NCBI GenBank assembly: GCA_900321255.1
Contig: ONVK01000011.1
Coordinates: 1 to 39,474, forward strand
Direction: 5' to 3'
Source: an uncultured Lentisphaerota bacterium
Lineage (GTDB): Bacteria; Verrucomicrobiota; Kiritimatiellia; RFP12; UBA1067
DNA length: 39,474 nucleotides
Both the position numbers and the translations under genes were made by a program. Below the pieces are notes generated by a model. The model was not told where the DNA came from. It saw nothing but the letters and a program-made list of their open reading frames with translations, and made no database searches. Below, piece after piece: positions 15,213-22,634 of this stretch (its first letter is position 1; every line of letters starts with the position of its first letter).

Positions 15213-16313
15213 TTACCTGTCCACTCGTGCGGAACCTCCGCCGACCATTTTCTCGACATCGGCCTTCGTCGCCATCGAAGTGTCGCCTGGAGTCGTCATG
15301 GCGAGCGCGCCGTGCGCCGCGCCGTAGTTGACGGCCTTCTCGGCGTCGTCGAAAGTCATAAAGCCGTAGACGAGCCCCGAAGCGAACGAATCGCCGCCGC
15401 CGACCCGGTCGTATATCTCGAGCCCCGGGCGCTTGATCGACTCGCGAAGCTCTCCCTTGTACCAGCAGATCGCCGACCAGTCGTTGACAGTCGCGGACTT
15501 GACGGAGCGAAGCGTCGTCGCGACGGCCTTGAAGTTCGGGTAGATCGAGACGGCCTTCTCGATCATCTTCCTGAAGCCCTCGATCGGGAGCGTCGTGAGG
15601 TTCTTGTCGACACCCTCGACCTCTATGCCGAGCGCCGCAGTGAAGTCCTCCTCGTTGCCGATCATGACGTCGACGTACTTCGCGATTTCCTTGTTGACGG
15701 CTTGCGCCTTCGCCTGACCGCCAATGGACTTCCAAAGAGAGGCGCGGTAGTTGAGGTCGTAGCTCGTGACGGTGCCGTACTTCTTCGCGGCCTTCAGCGC
15801 TTCGATGACGACGTCGGCAGTCGTCTCGGAAAGCGCGGCGAATATGCCGCCCGTGTGGAACCACCTGACGCCCTCCTTGCCGAATATCTGCTCCCAGTCG
15901 ATGTCGCCTGGCTTGAGCTGGCTCACCGCCGTGAGCCCGCGGTCGGCGCAAGAGCGCGCACCACGGCAGCCGAAGCCGCGCTCCACGAAGTTGAGGCCGT
16001 TCCTGACCGTGCGGCCGATGCCGTCGTAGGGAACCCACTTGACGTGGCTCGTGTCTACGCCGCCCTGAAGCATGAAGTCCTCGACGAGGCGCCCGACGGG
16101 ATTGTCGGCAAACGCCGTCACCGCAGTCGTCTTGAGGCCGAAGCAGCGGCGAAGCCCGCGCACGACGTTGTATTCGCCGCCGCCCTCCCAGACCTTGAAA
16201 TCGCGCGCGGTGTGGATTCGCCCGTCGCCCGGATCGAGGCGAAGCATGATCTCGCCGAGACTCGCCGCATCCCACATCGCCGTCCCAGGCGCTTTTACCT
16301 TCAGTCCTTCCAT
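15213..16313 (-). CDS. kdgK: PfkB-family sugar kinase, probable 2-keto-3-deoxygluconate kinase
   Basis: A 366-residue ribokinase-fold kinase likely to phosphorylate KDG to KDPG. The N-terminal region has SLGEIMLRLDPGDGRI and WEGGGEYNVVRGLRRCFG, and the C-terminal PfkB signature is YDRVGGGDSFASGLVYGF with the catalytic Asp. The neighbouring aldolase supports KDG as substrate over other sugars, though the family is broad. The start has a GAGGAAA Shine-Dalgarno. It lies 21 nt after the M50 protease gene and 145 nt before eda, with a repeat hairpin in that gap. Confidence 0.87.
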   Translation of the reverse strand: MEGLKVKAPGTAMWDAASLGEIMLRLDPGDGRIHTARDFKVWEGGGEYNVVRGLRRCFGLKTTAVTAFADNPVGRLVEDFMLQGGVDTSHVKWVPYDGIGRTVRNGLNFVERGFGCRGARSCADRGLTAVSQLKPGDIDWEQIFGKEGVRWFHTGGIFAALSETTADVVIEALKAAKKYGTVTSYDLNYRASLWKSIGGQAKAQAVNKEIAKYVDVMIGNEEDFTAALGIEVEGVDKNLTTLPIEGFRKMIEKAVSIYPNFKAVATTLRSVKSATVNDWSAICWYKGELRESIKRPGLEIYDRVGGGDSFASGLVYGFMTFDDAEKAVNYGAAHGALAMTTPGDTSMATKADVEKMVGGGSARVDR

Positions 16314-16334
16314 GTTTCCTCAGTTTCAGTTTGT

Positions 16335-17096
16335 TCAATTCCTCGTGACGTCGCAGTCGTCGCCTTCGCCGCCATACGGTGGCGGGGAGACGCGCGCGCG
16401 AAAATCCTGGTAGTCCCAGCTCGACTCCATCAGCGCAAGCTGGTACTCGCGGTAGCCCTCGGTCCAGATCATCCACGCGATCAGAATGCGGATGAATCCC
16501 CAGCCCCCGCCGTAGACAATCGCATGAAGGCCGGAGAGACCGAGAAGAATCGCGAAGACCCGCCCCACCCACATCGCGACGAAAGTCGCCTTCGGGCGCG
16601 AGAGAAACAGCCTGAGGACACTGCGGAATATCCTCCCGCCGTCGAGCGGAAAACCGGGCAGCAGATTGAAGCCGCCGAGCATGACGTTGAGCCACATCAG
16701 ATACCAGAGCGCGAAATGGAGCCAGCTGTTCTCGATCTGGAGGAAGACAAGCGCGAGGAAACCGGCAATGGCGAGCGCAAACGAGACGAGCGGTCCCGCG
16801 AGCGCGGTGAGGAACTCCTGCCACGCCTTGCGCGGGAGGGAGATGAGCGAAGCGCAGCCGCCGAGGAGAGAAATCGTGATGTCGTTCGTGCGGTAGCCGA
16901 ATAGCCGCGCAGTCAGCGAGTGGCCAAGCTCGTGCAAGACTATCGACAGAGCCAGTATAAGCGCTTCGGTCACGCCATACGTGAACGACTCGCCCGAGCC
17001 GATGAAAAGGAGAAGGAGTATCGCGAACGAGATGTCGACATAGACCGGTATCCCGAACGCCTCGCAGAGCCTGAACCTGTTTCCAAAAAGCAACAT
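16335..17096 (-). CDS. M50 family (site-2-protease-like) membrane metalloprotease
   Basis: A 253-residue polytopic zinc protease expected to cut substrates within the membrane. Zinc ligands are in VLHELGHSLTARLFGY and the third ligand is in NLLPGFPLDGGR, the SpoIVFB/Rip-type arrangement. There is no PDZ or CBS domain. The polar C-terminal tail (about RARVSPPPYGGEGDDCDVTRN) is encoded by DNA containing the hairpin CCGCCA-TACGG-TGGCGG at 16369-16385, so the end of the gene may be an intergenic repeat absorbed into the frame. The ATG is 8 nt after TATAAT with no Shine-Dalgarno. It heads the operon with kdgK, eda, fucP and iorA, but its substrate is unknown. Confidence 0.88.
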   Translation of the reverse strand: MLLFGNRFRLCEAFGIPVYVDISFAILLLLFIGSGESFTYGVTEALILALSIVLHELGHSLTARLFGYRTNDITISLLGGCASLISLPRKAWQEFLTALAGPLVSFALAIAGFLALVFLQIENSWLHFALWYLMWLNVMLGGFNLLPGFPLDGGRIFRSVLRLFLSRPKATFVAMWVGRVFAILLGLSGLHAIVYGGGWGFIRILIAWMIWTEGYREYQLALMESSWDYQDFRARVSPPPYGGEGDDCDVTRN

Positions 17097-17104
17097 ATCC
17101 AGAT

Positions 17105-17110
17105 ATTATA
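17105..17110 (-). promoter_or_regulatory. M50-kdgK-eda-fucP-iorA promoter, extended -10 TTTTGGTATAATAT (leaderless)
   Basis: The minus-strand TATAAT is preceded by CTTTTGG and is 8 nt from the ATG. It lies in the 34-bp gap after the AAA+ gene. Confidence 0.7.
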
Positions 17111-17130
17111 CCAAAAGGCGCCCCGCCGTG

Positions 17131-19155
17131 TCAGTCCTCGTCTGACGCCGCGGGATCCTTGAGCTTCACGCCGAGATCGCTGAGCCGCAGCGTCATAAGC
17201 TCTTCGGCCGACGGATCTCCGAGCTCGGTGACGCGCAGGGCCTGCCGCTCCACCGACTTCTCGAACAGGTTGCGCGCCCAGCGGGCGTTCCCGAAGTTCT
17301 TGTCGCGCTTCTCGGTCAGCATCGAGACATACGGCACAAGCCAGTGCTCGACGTCGTCGGAAAGGCGGTATTTCGCCTTCTTCGCCATTGAACGGAAAAC
17401 GTCGGCGAGCTCCTTCGCCGAATAGTCGGGGAACTCTATCGTCCTGTTGAACCTGCTCGCGAGCCCGGAGTTGATGTCCATGAACCTCTTCATCTCCTCG
17501 CTGTATCCGGCTATTATGACGACCATCGAGCCGCGCGAGTCCTCCATGCGCTTCAGCAATGTCGCCACGGCTTCGGAGCCGTACTGGTCGTTCTCGCCCT
17601 GGTTGAGCTGGTAGGCCTCGTCGATGAAGAGTATGCCGCCCATCGCCGAGTCGATCAGCTTGTTCGTCTTGGCGGCCGTCTGCCCCTCGTATTTCGCGAC
17701 GAGCCCCGATCGGTCGGTCTCCACGAAGTTCGCGCGGTCGAGCACTCCGAGCGCACGGAAGGCCTTCCCGAGAATGCGCGCGACTGTCGTCTTGCCGGTG
17801 CCTGGATTGCCCGTGAACACGAAATTGTAGCTCATCGTCACGTTGTTCTCAAGGCCCTTCTCGGCGCGCATCCTGTTTGCGCGGACGGTCGCGACGAGCC
17901 GGCGAATCTCGTCTTTCACCGGCTTGAGCCCCACAAGCGCGTCGAGTTCGGCGAGAACCTCCTCGACCGTCGGCGCACGGACATCGGCCTTCTTCTCCCC
18001 AAGCCCGAGGTCGGCGAGCGTCAGCGTCTTGAGCGCCTCCTCGCCGAGATCGCCCGATTCCGCCAGCCGGTTCGCCTGACGGCCAGTCGCGTCCTCGAAC
18101 AGCTGGCGCACGAACCTCGCGTTCCCGAAAGTGCGGTCGCGCTTCGCGGTGAGCTTCGCCATCGCAGCGTCGAGACCTGCGTCGAGATCCGGCGCGAGCG
18201 CGAACTCGTTCTTCTTCGCCATTGACCGGAATATCGCCGCAAGCTCGCCCGCCGTGTAGTCCGCGAACTCTATCGTCTTCGAAAACCTGCTCCTCAGGCC
18301 AGAATTCGCGTCGAGGAAATCGCGCATCTCGTCGGTGTATCCCGCGGCGATCACGATGAGCCTGTCTCGGTCGTCTTCCATGCGCTTGAGGAGCGTCGCA
18401 ATCGCCTCCTTGCCGTAGTCGTCGCTTTCGCTGCTCGCGAGCTGGTACGCCTCGTCGACGAAAAGTATGCCGCCTATCGCCTCGTCGACCTTCTCGTTCG
18501 TCTTTACGGCCGTCTCGCCCGCATAGCGCCCGACGAGCCCAGAGCGGTCTGTCTCGACAAGCTGCCCGCCCTTCGCGATGCCGAGCGCCCGGAAAGCGCG
18601 CGCGACGATGCGCGCAACCGTCGTCTTGCCGGTGCCGGGGTTGCCGGTGAAGACCATGTGGTACGTCATCGGCGGCACCTTGAGCCCCTGGGCGCGACGC
18701 GCCTCGTTCACCTTCGCGAGGTTGACGATGCGCCTCACCTCCTCCTTCACCCCCTCGAGGCCGACGAGGGAGTCGAGCTCCGCGAGGACTTCCTCGACAG
18801 TCTCCTTCGGCGCGGCAGATTCGCCGCCGCCGTTCGCCTGCACGGGCGCCTCGACGGATTCCTGCCCTTCCGCGGGGTCCTCGGAGTCGGACGGGATGTC
18901 GAGCGGGAAATACGCCGCGAGGGCAAGACAGGCCAAAGCGCCGGCAGGGCCAAGGCAGATGCGCTGCCAGCGCGGCGTAGCGTCGGAGAACAGAAAGTGG
19001 CGGACCACTGCCATCGGCAGAGCCAGCATGATCATATACAGGAGAAAGCTCGCGCCGGAATTGATGTCGAGAACCGCCAAGGCGACGAAAAACACAACGA
19101 CATCGAGGAGGCACCCTGCGCCCCAATACCCCCATTTTGCGGAATTGCTGTCCAT
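17131..19155 (-). CDS. Membrane-anchored protein with two tandem CbxX/CfxQ-type AAA+ domains
   Basis: A 674-residue ATPase. Three hydrophobic segments (about 11-29, 36-56 and 67-83) precede an acidic, low-complexity linker (88-118). Two homologous AAA+ modules follow. Module 1 (about 120-390) has Walker A GNPGTGKT at 171-178 and Walker B GILFVDEA at 229-236. Module 2 (about 398-665) has Walker A at 449-456 and Walker B GGILFIDEA at 506-514. Both carry the ETDRSGLV pore-type segment and the FGNAR(F/W) sensor-2-like motif. The domains resemble rubisco activase CbbX, SpoVK and EccA ATPases, but no rubisco or type VII secretion gene is present, so the client is unknown. The start at 19155 suits a leaderless message; the in-frame ATG at 19164 overlaps the -10 element. 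Confidence 0.88.
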   Translation of the reverse strand: MDSNSAKWGYWGAGCLLDVVVFFVALAVLDINSGASFLLYMIMLALPMAVVRHFLFSDATPRWQRICLGPAGALACLALAAYFPLDIPSDSEDPAEGQESVEAPVQANGGGESAAPKETVEEVLAELDSLVGLEGVKEEVRRIVNLAKVNEARRAQGLKVPPMTYHMVFTGNPGTGKTTVARIVARAFRALGIAKGGQLVETDRSGLVGRYAGETAVKTNEKVDEAIGGILFVDEAYQLASSESDDYGKEAIATLLKRMEDDRDRLIVIAAGYTDEMRDFLDANSGLRSRFSKTIEFADYTAGELAAIFRSMAKKNEFALAPDLDAGLDAAMAKLTAKRDRTFGNARFVRQLFEDATGRQANRLAESGDLGEEALKTLTLADLGLGEKKADVRAPTVEEVLAELDALVGLKPVKDEIRRLVATVRANRMRAEKGLENNVTMSYNFVFTGNPGTGKTTVARILGKAFRALGVLDRANFVETDRSGLVAKYEGQTAAKTNKLIDSAMGGILFIDEAYQLNQGENDQYGSEAVATLLKRMEDSRGSMVVIIAGYSEEMKRFMDINSGLASRFNRTIEFPDYSAKELADVFRSMAKKAKYRLSDDVEHWLVPYVSMLTEKRDKNFGNARWARNLFEKSVERQALRVTELGDPSAEELMTLRLSDLGVKLKDPAASDED

Positions 19156-19162
19156 GAACGAC

Positions 19163-19200
19163 ATTTTACCATATTTCGCGGCGCGCGAATATGGTATAAT
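19163..19200. promoter_or_regulatory. Near-symmetric divergent promoter (AAA+ ATPase / mtaB)
   Basis: Leftward -10 TGGTAAAAT (hexamer 19163-19168) and rightward -10 TGGTATAAT (hexamer 19195-19200) lie in mirror image. They are flanked by TACCATATT and AATATGGTA and joined by a CG-only core. The start codons follow 7 nt and 8 nt after the hexamers respectively, with no Shine-Dalgarno on either side. Confidence 0.7.
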
Positions 19201-19208
19201 TCCCCACT

Positions 19209-20378
19209 ATGAAGGTTTGCTTTGAGACATTCGGCTGCAGGCTGAACCGCGCAGAGGCGCTGGACCAGGAGGCGGAGTACATATCCGACGGCTGGAAGCT
19301 CACGAGCAGCCACTCCGACGCAGACCTGATCATTGTGCGCGGATGCTCGGTGACGCGGCGCGCCCAACGCGACTGCGAGCAGCTCATAGCGCACATCCGA
19401 AGGAAATACCCGCTTAAGCGCATCATGATCGAGGGGTGCCTTGCAACGAACAGCTCCGCGAAAATCGCCGTCCGCCACGCGCCCGCAACGACGAACGGCA
19501 CGACACCGGTCCCGACACGGACGGCACGCGCCTATCTCAAGGTGCAGGACGGCTGCGCGGGGAAATGCACCTTCTGCATCGTTCCGAAATTCAGGGGGAA
19601 GTCGTCGTCCATCGGCTTCGATGCGATACTCGACAAGGCGAAACGGTTCATAGACGCTGGCTACCGCGAGATAGTCGTCACCGGCTGCAACCTCTCGCTC
19701 TACGCCTCCGACGGGAAGCGCCTCCCGGAACTTATCGACGCCCTCGCGTGCCTCTCGCCCGGCTGCCGCATACGCCTCGGCTCGCTCGAACCTTCAGATG
19801 TCGCGCAGGATGTCGTCGAGGCCATCTCCGGGAGACAGAACATTTGCCGCTTTCTGCACATCCCCATACAGTCGGCGTCGAACAGGATCCTCGGAGCGAT
19901 GAAAAGGCCCTACACCGCGAAGGAAGCCGAAGAGCTTGTCCGCTCCATCCGCAGGCACATCCCGGATGCAGGCATCGGATGCGACCTCATGACGGGCTTC
20001 CCGAGCGAAAGCGACCTCGATTTCATGGCCACAAGAGCCATGCTCGACCGCGACCCGTTCTCGCGCGTGCACGTGTTTCCATTTTCCGAGCGCCCGGGAA
20101 CGCCTGCCGCGTCAATGGCGGGCGCAGTTCCGCCTGAGATCAGGAGGGCGCGCGCAAAGGAACTCGCGACAATCGCAGACGCCAAGCGGACCGCTTTCGC
20201 CAAGCGCTTCATAGGCAAGACTACCGAGATAGTGGTGGAGGACGAGGATTCGTGCTCCGGCTGGACTTCCGAATACCTCTGGTGCTCGTGTCCACACGCG
20301 CATCTGCCGCGGAAGTCGCTCGCCAAGGTGCTGATAACTGCGGCGGACGGGCACAAGCTGACGGGGACACCTATCTGA
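19209..20378 (+). CDS. mtaB: tRNA t6A37 methylthiotransferase, MtaB-like
   Basis: A 389-residue radical-SAM enzyme expected to convert t6A37 to ms2t6A37 in tRNAs reading ANN codons. The N-terminal UPF0004 domain carries three auxiliary-cluster cysteines (TFGCRLN, VRGCSVT, IEGCLA). The radical-SAM CxxxCxxC is in DGCAGKCTFCIVPKFRG. A short TRAM-like C-terminus is present. MKVCFETFGCRLN is typical of MtaB rather than MiaB, which supports the ms2t6A assignment. The message appears leaderless. The next gene, recO, starts one nt after the stop codon. Confidence 0.88.
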   Translation: MKVCFETFGCRLNRAEALDQEAEYISDGWKLTSSHSDADLIIVRGCSVTRRAQRDCEQLIAHIRRKYPLKRIMIEGCLATNSSAKIAVRHAPATTNGTTPVPTRTARAYLKVQDGCAGKCTFCIVPKFRGKSSSIGFDAILDKAKRFIDAGYREIVVTGCNLSLYASDGKRLPELIDALACLSPGCRIRLGSLEPSDVAQDVVEAISGRQNICRFLHIPIQSASNRILGAMKRPYTAKEAEELVRSIRRHIPDAGIGCDLMTGFPSESDLDFMATRAMLDRDPFSRVHVFPFSERPGTPAASMAGAVPPEIRRARAKELATIADAKRTAFAKRFIGKTTEIVVEDEDSCSGWTSEYLWCSCPHAHLPRKSLAKVLITAADGHKLTGTPI

Positions 20379-20379
20379 G

Positions 20380-21096
20380 ATGGCAGGCGAGACGACAAAG
20401 ACCGAGGCCGTCTGTCTCGACATAAGGCCATGGTCCAGGACGAGCCACATCGTGCGCTGGATGACCCCCGACGGCCCGGTCACGACCGTCGTCAAGGGCG
20501 CCGTAAGGCCGAAGAGCGCCTTTCTCGGGCAGTACGACCTCAACTACACGTGCGAAATCGTCTACTATTCGCGCGCAAAGGGCGAACTCCATGCCCTGCG
20601 GGAATGCTCGCCGCTCTCCACGAGAGACAGCCTGCGCTCAAGCTACCGTGCACTTGTCCTCGCAGAGTACATGCGCTCGCAGACCGCGGCGCTCGCACCG
20701 CACGGCGAGGAGTCGGCGGCATGGTTCAGGGTTCTCGCCGACGCCCTCGACGCGCTCGCGGAAGGCGCGGCACATTCGCCGCGCGACCTCGTCGCGGCCC
20801 TCCTCGGGTTTGAGCTCGTGGTGCTCGACCTTTCCGGGCTTTCGCCGGGAATCGAGGCGGAATCTGGCGCTTTTTCACTGCGCGGAGAGCGCCAGATGCC
20901 GATATCGAACGACGTCGCCCGATGCATAAACGACCCCGGAAGGGAAAAAAATATGCAGATTCTAGTAGACGCGGCAAGGGCAATTGGTGTATTCTATGCA
21001 TTCCACCTGGATTCTGCCCCGGAAGCGAGGCGTACGGTTCTCAGGATGATTTCTAACAACGAAGAAGGAACAGGAACACAAAATGGCAAAGATTAA
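20380..21096 (+). CDS. recO: DNA repair protein RecO
   Basis: A 238-residue mediator that helps load RecA at gaps with RecF and RecR. The N-terminal OB-fold region reads KTEAVCLDIRPWSRTSHIVRWMTPDGPVTTVVKGAVRPKSAFLGQYD, with the family pattern of a switch-like start and a KGxRR/PKS turn. The central helical part is SYRALVLAEYMRSQ...LAEGA. No zinc-finger cysteine set is seen, as in E. coli RecO. The start is fixed by TGA-G-ATG coupling to mtaB, and its last 14 nt overlap the parvulin gene. Sequence conservation of RecO is low, so the call rests on the N-terminus and length. Confidence 0.8.
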   Translation: MAGETTKTEAVCLDIRPWSRTSHIVRWMTPDGPVTTVVKGAVRPKSAFLGQYDLNYTCEIVYYSRAKGELHALRECSPLSTRDSLRSSYRALVLAEYMRSQTAALAPHGEESAAWFRVLADALDALAEGAAHSPRDLVAALLGFELVVLDLSGLSPGIEAESGAFSLRGERQMPISNDVARCINDPGREKNMQILVDAARAIGVFYAFHLDSAPEARRTVLRMISNNEEGTGTQNGKD

Positions 21097-22297
21097 AATC
21101 GCTTGCACGGCGCTCGCAGCCGCGGCCCTTGTCGCAGGATGCTCAAAGAACGACGCAGTCGACGCACCGGCCGAGAACACGGCGGCAGAGAGCGCTGCAG
21201 CCAAAGACCCGAACGAGGTGATGGTGTCCGTCGGCGAGAAGAACCTCACGCGCGGCGAGATCGACCAGAGGGTCGCCGAGGTCCTCAAGAAAGACGGCGA
21301 CAACATCCCCGCCGAGCAGCTCGACTACCAGAAGCGCATGATTGAATCGCAGATCGCGCAGTCCTTCATCATGGACAACACGATAGCGGTGAAGGCGACG
21401 GAGCTCGGCTACAAGGTCGGCGACGACGATTTCAAGGCCTTCACCGAAAAGCTCCTCAAGCAGTTCGCGAACCGTCCCGACGCGCCAAAGACGATCGACG
21501 AGTTTGCCGACAAGATGCCCTTCCCGAAGGACTTCGTGATGGCGCAGATCAGGAACCAGGCCCTGATCGACAAGATGATCGAGGGAGAGGTCTCGTCGAA
21601 GAACAAGACCGACTACGCCGCCGAGGCGAAGAAGATCATCGACGGCATCAAGGAAAGGAACGCGAAGCTTCCGTCTCCCGCCGACGCCGAGAAGAAGATC
21701 AAGGAGCTCAAGGCACAGCTCGACGCGACGCCCGAGGAGGAGAAAGCCGCGAAGTTCGCGGAGCTCGCTGCGGCCAACTCCGACTGCCCCTCCAAGGCGA
21801 AGGGCGGAGACCTCGGCTTCTTCACGCACGGGCAGATGGTCAAGGAGTTCGACGAGGCGGCGTTCGCTCTTCCCGTCGGGAAGATCTCCGACATCGTGAA
21901 GACGACGTTCGGCTACCACCTCATCTACGTGACTGAGAAGAAGGATGCGGTCGAGGCGAAGGACGACAAGCCCGCCGAGCCCGAATCCGTCAAGGCGAGC
22001 CACATCCTCGTCAAGACGCCGTCCGTCGAGCAGGTCCCCGAAGAGGCAGACGTCGTCAAGTTCCTCAAGAGCCGCGACGAGCGTTCGCAGGTCGGCGAGT
22101 TCCTGCAGGGCATCCTTCGCAAGGCCAACATAAAGACCGCTGACGAGTACAAGTACCTGCTCCCGCCTCCGGAGCCCCCGAAAGTCGAACCTCCGAAGGC
22201 GGACGAGGATGGAGAGGCGGCAGAACCCGAAAAGGCGGCCGACCAGGAAAAATCCGCCGAACCCCAAAAGGCGGTTGAAACCGCCGCCGAGAAATGA
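21083..22297 (+). CDS. Periplasmic parvulin-type peptidyl-prolyl isomerase lipoprotein
   Basis: A 404-residue SurA/PrsA-like lipoprotein chaperone; the lipobox ALVAGC puts the lipidated Cys at residue 20. Residues about 45-190 are a helical SurA_N-like chaperone domain. Parvulin core motifs occupy about 200-286: FAELAAANSDCPSKAKGGDLGFF, GQMVKEFDEAAFALPVGKIS and TTFGYHLIYV. The usual first strand of the fold, ASHILVKT, is missing in front of this core and instead appears after it at 305-312. The C-terminal tail (361-404) is Pro/Glu/Lys-rich. The gene overlaps recO by 14 nt and has an AGGAAC Shine-Dalgarno within recO. Confidence 0.88.
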   Translation: MAKIKIACTALAAAALVAGCSKNDAVDAPAENTAAESAAAKDPNEVMVSVGEKNLTRGEIDQRVAEVLKKDGDNIPAEQLDYQKRMIESQIAQSFIMDNTIAVKATELGYKVGDDDFKAFTEKLLKQFANRPDAPKTIDEFADKMPFPKDFVMAQIRNQALIDKMIEGEVSSKNKTDYAAEAKKIIDGIKERNAKLPSPADAEKKIKELKAQLDATPEEEKAAKFAELAAANSDCPSKAKGGDLGFFTHGQMVKEFDEAAFALPVGKISDIVKTTFGYHLIYVTEKKDAVEAKDDKPAEPESVKASHILVKTPSVEQVPEEADVVKFLKSRDERSQVGEFLQGILRKANIKTADEYKYLLPPPEPPKVEPPKADEDGEAAEPEKAADQEKSAEPQKAVETAAEK

Positions 22298-22303
22298 TAT
22301 ACT
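22298..22303 (+). promoter_or_regulatory. -10 element of the small basic protein gene
   Basis: TGATATACT overlaps the stop codon of the parvulin gene. The predicted start near 22310 gives a leader of about 22 nt with an AAAGGAA Shine-Dalgarno. Confidence 0.45.
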
Positions 22304-22331
22304 TTCCCGCAATCGAAAGGAATAGCAGAAA

Positions 22332-22487
22332 ATGAGCCAGCATGCATCTCTTAAGGGTTCCGGCAAGATCGTCTCGAAGCGCAACGTCCTGAAGCGTTTT
22401 GAGCGTGTAAACCTCCTCCAGAAGCGCGGGGAATGGAAGGAAGGAAGCCGCGGCCTTGGTCTGAAGAAGACCAAACCCGAGGCCTAA
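22332..22487 (+). CDS. Small basic protein, 51 residues
   Basis: MSQHASLKGSGKIVSKRNVL begins a 51-residue Lys/Arg-rich protein containing VLKRFERVNLL and GLKKTKPEA. It resembles the short 'small basic protein' found in Verrucomicrobia, Planctomycetes and Chlamydia-type genomes; I recognise it by its start and its KRGEWKEG segment. Its role is not established; size and charge suggest a ribosome or nucleic-acid partner. It has its own -10, a Shine-Dalgarno and a strong downstream terminator, so it is likely to be well expressed. This is one of the clearer taxonomic hints in the window. Confidence 0.85.
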   Translation: MSQHASLKGSGKIVSKRNVLKRFERVNLLQKRGEWKEGSRGLGLKKTKPEA

Positions 22488-22510
22488 GAATTTTTTCAAG
22501 GTCAAAGAAG

Positions 22511-22545
22511 AAGAGGCGCCCGCGATGCGGACGCCTCTTTTCTTT
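22511..22545 (+). terminator. Rho-independent terminator after the small basic protein gene
   Basis: Left arm 22511-22523 pairs with right arm 22527-22539: 8 bp AAGAGGCG/CGCCTCTT, one mismatch, then CCGC/GCGG with a GAT loop, followed by TTTTCTTT. It is the clearest intrinsic terminator in the window. Confidence 0.85.
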
Positions 22546-22578
22546 GCAGTCTCACCGACTTCACAACTTGGGCCAGTT

Positions 22579-22634
22579 GCAGTCATGTAGGTCATGTAGA
22601 CTTTCTACATGCCTCTACACGGCTAATTAGTCAT
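22579..22634. repeat. Dispersed 3'-flank repeat, copy B, with an 8-bp perfect hairpin
   Basis: Contains GTCATGTAG twice in tandem and CATGTAGA-CTT-TCTACATG (22593-22611), a perfect 8-bp stem. It ends at the stop codon of the FAD oxidoreductase gene. Ordered blocks match copy A at 12867-12911. It may also act as a 3' end for the leftward transcript, although no U-tract follows. Confidence 0.5.
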
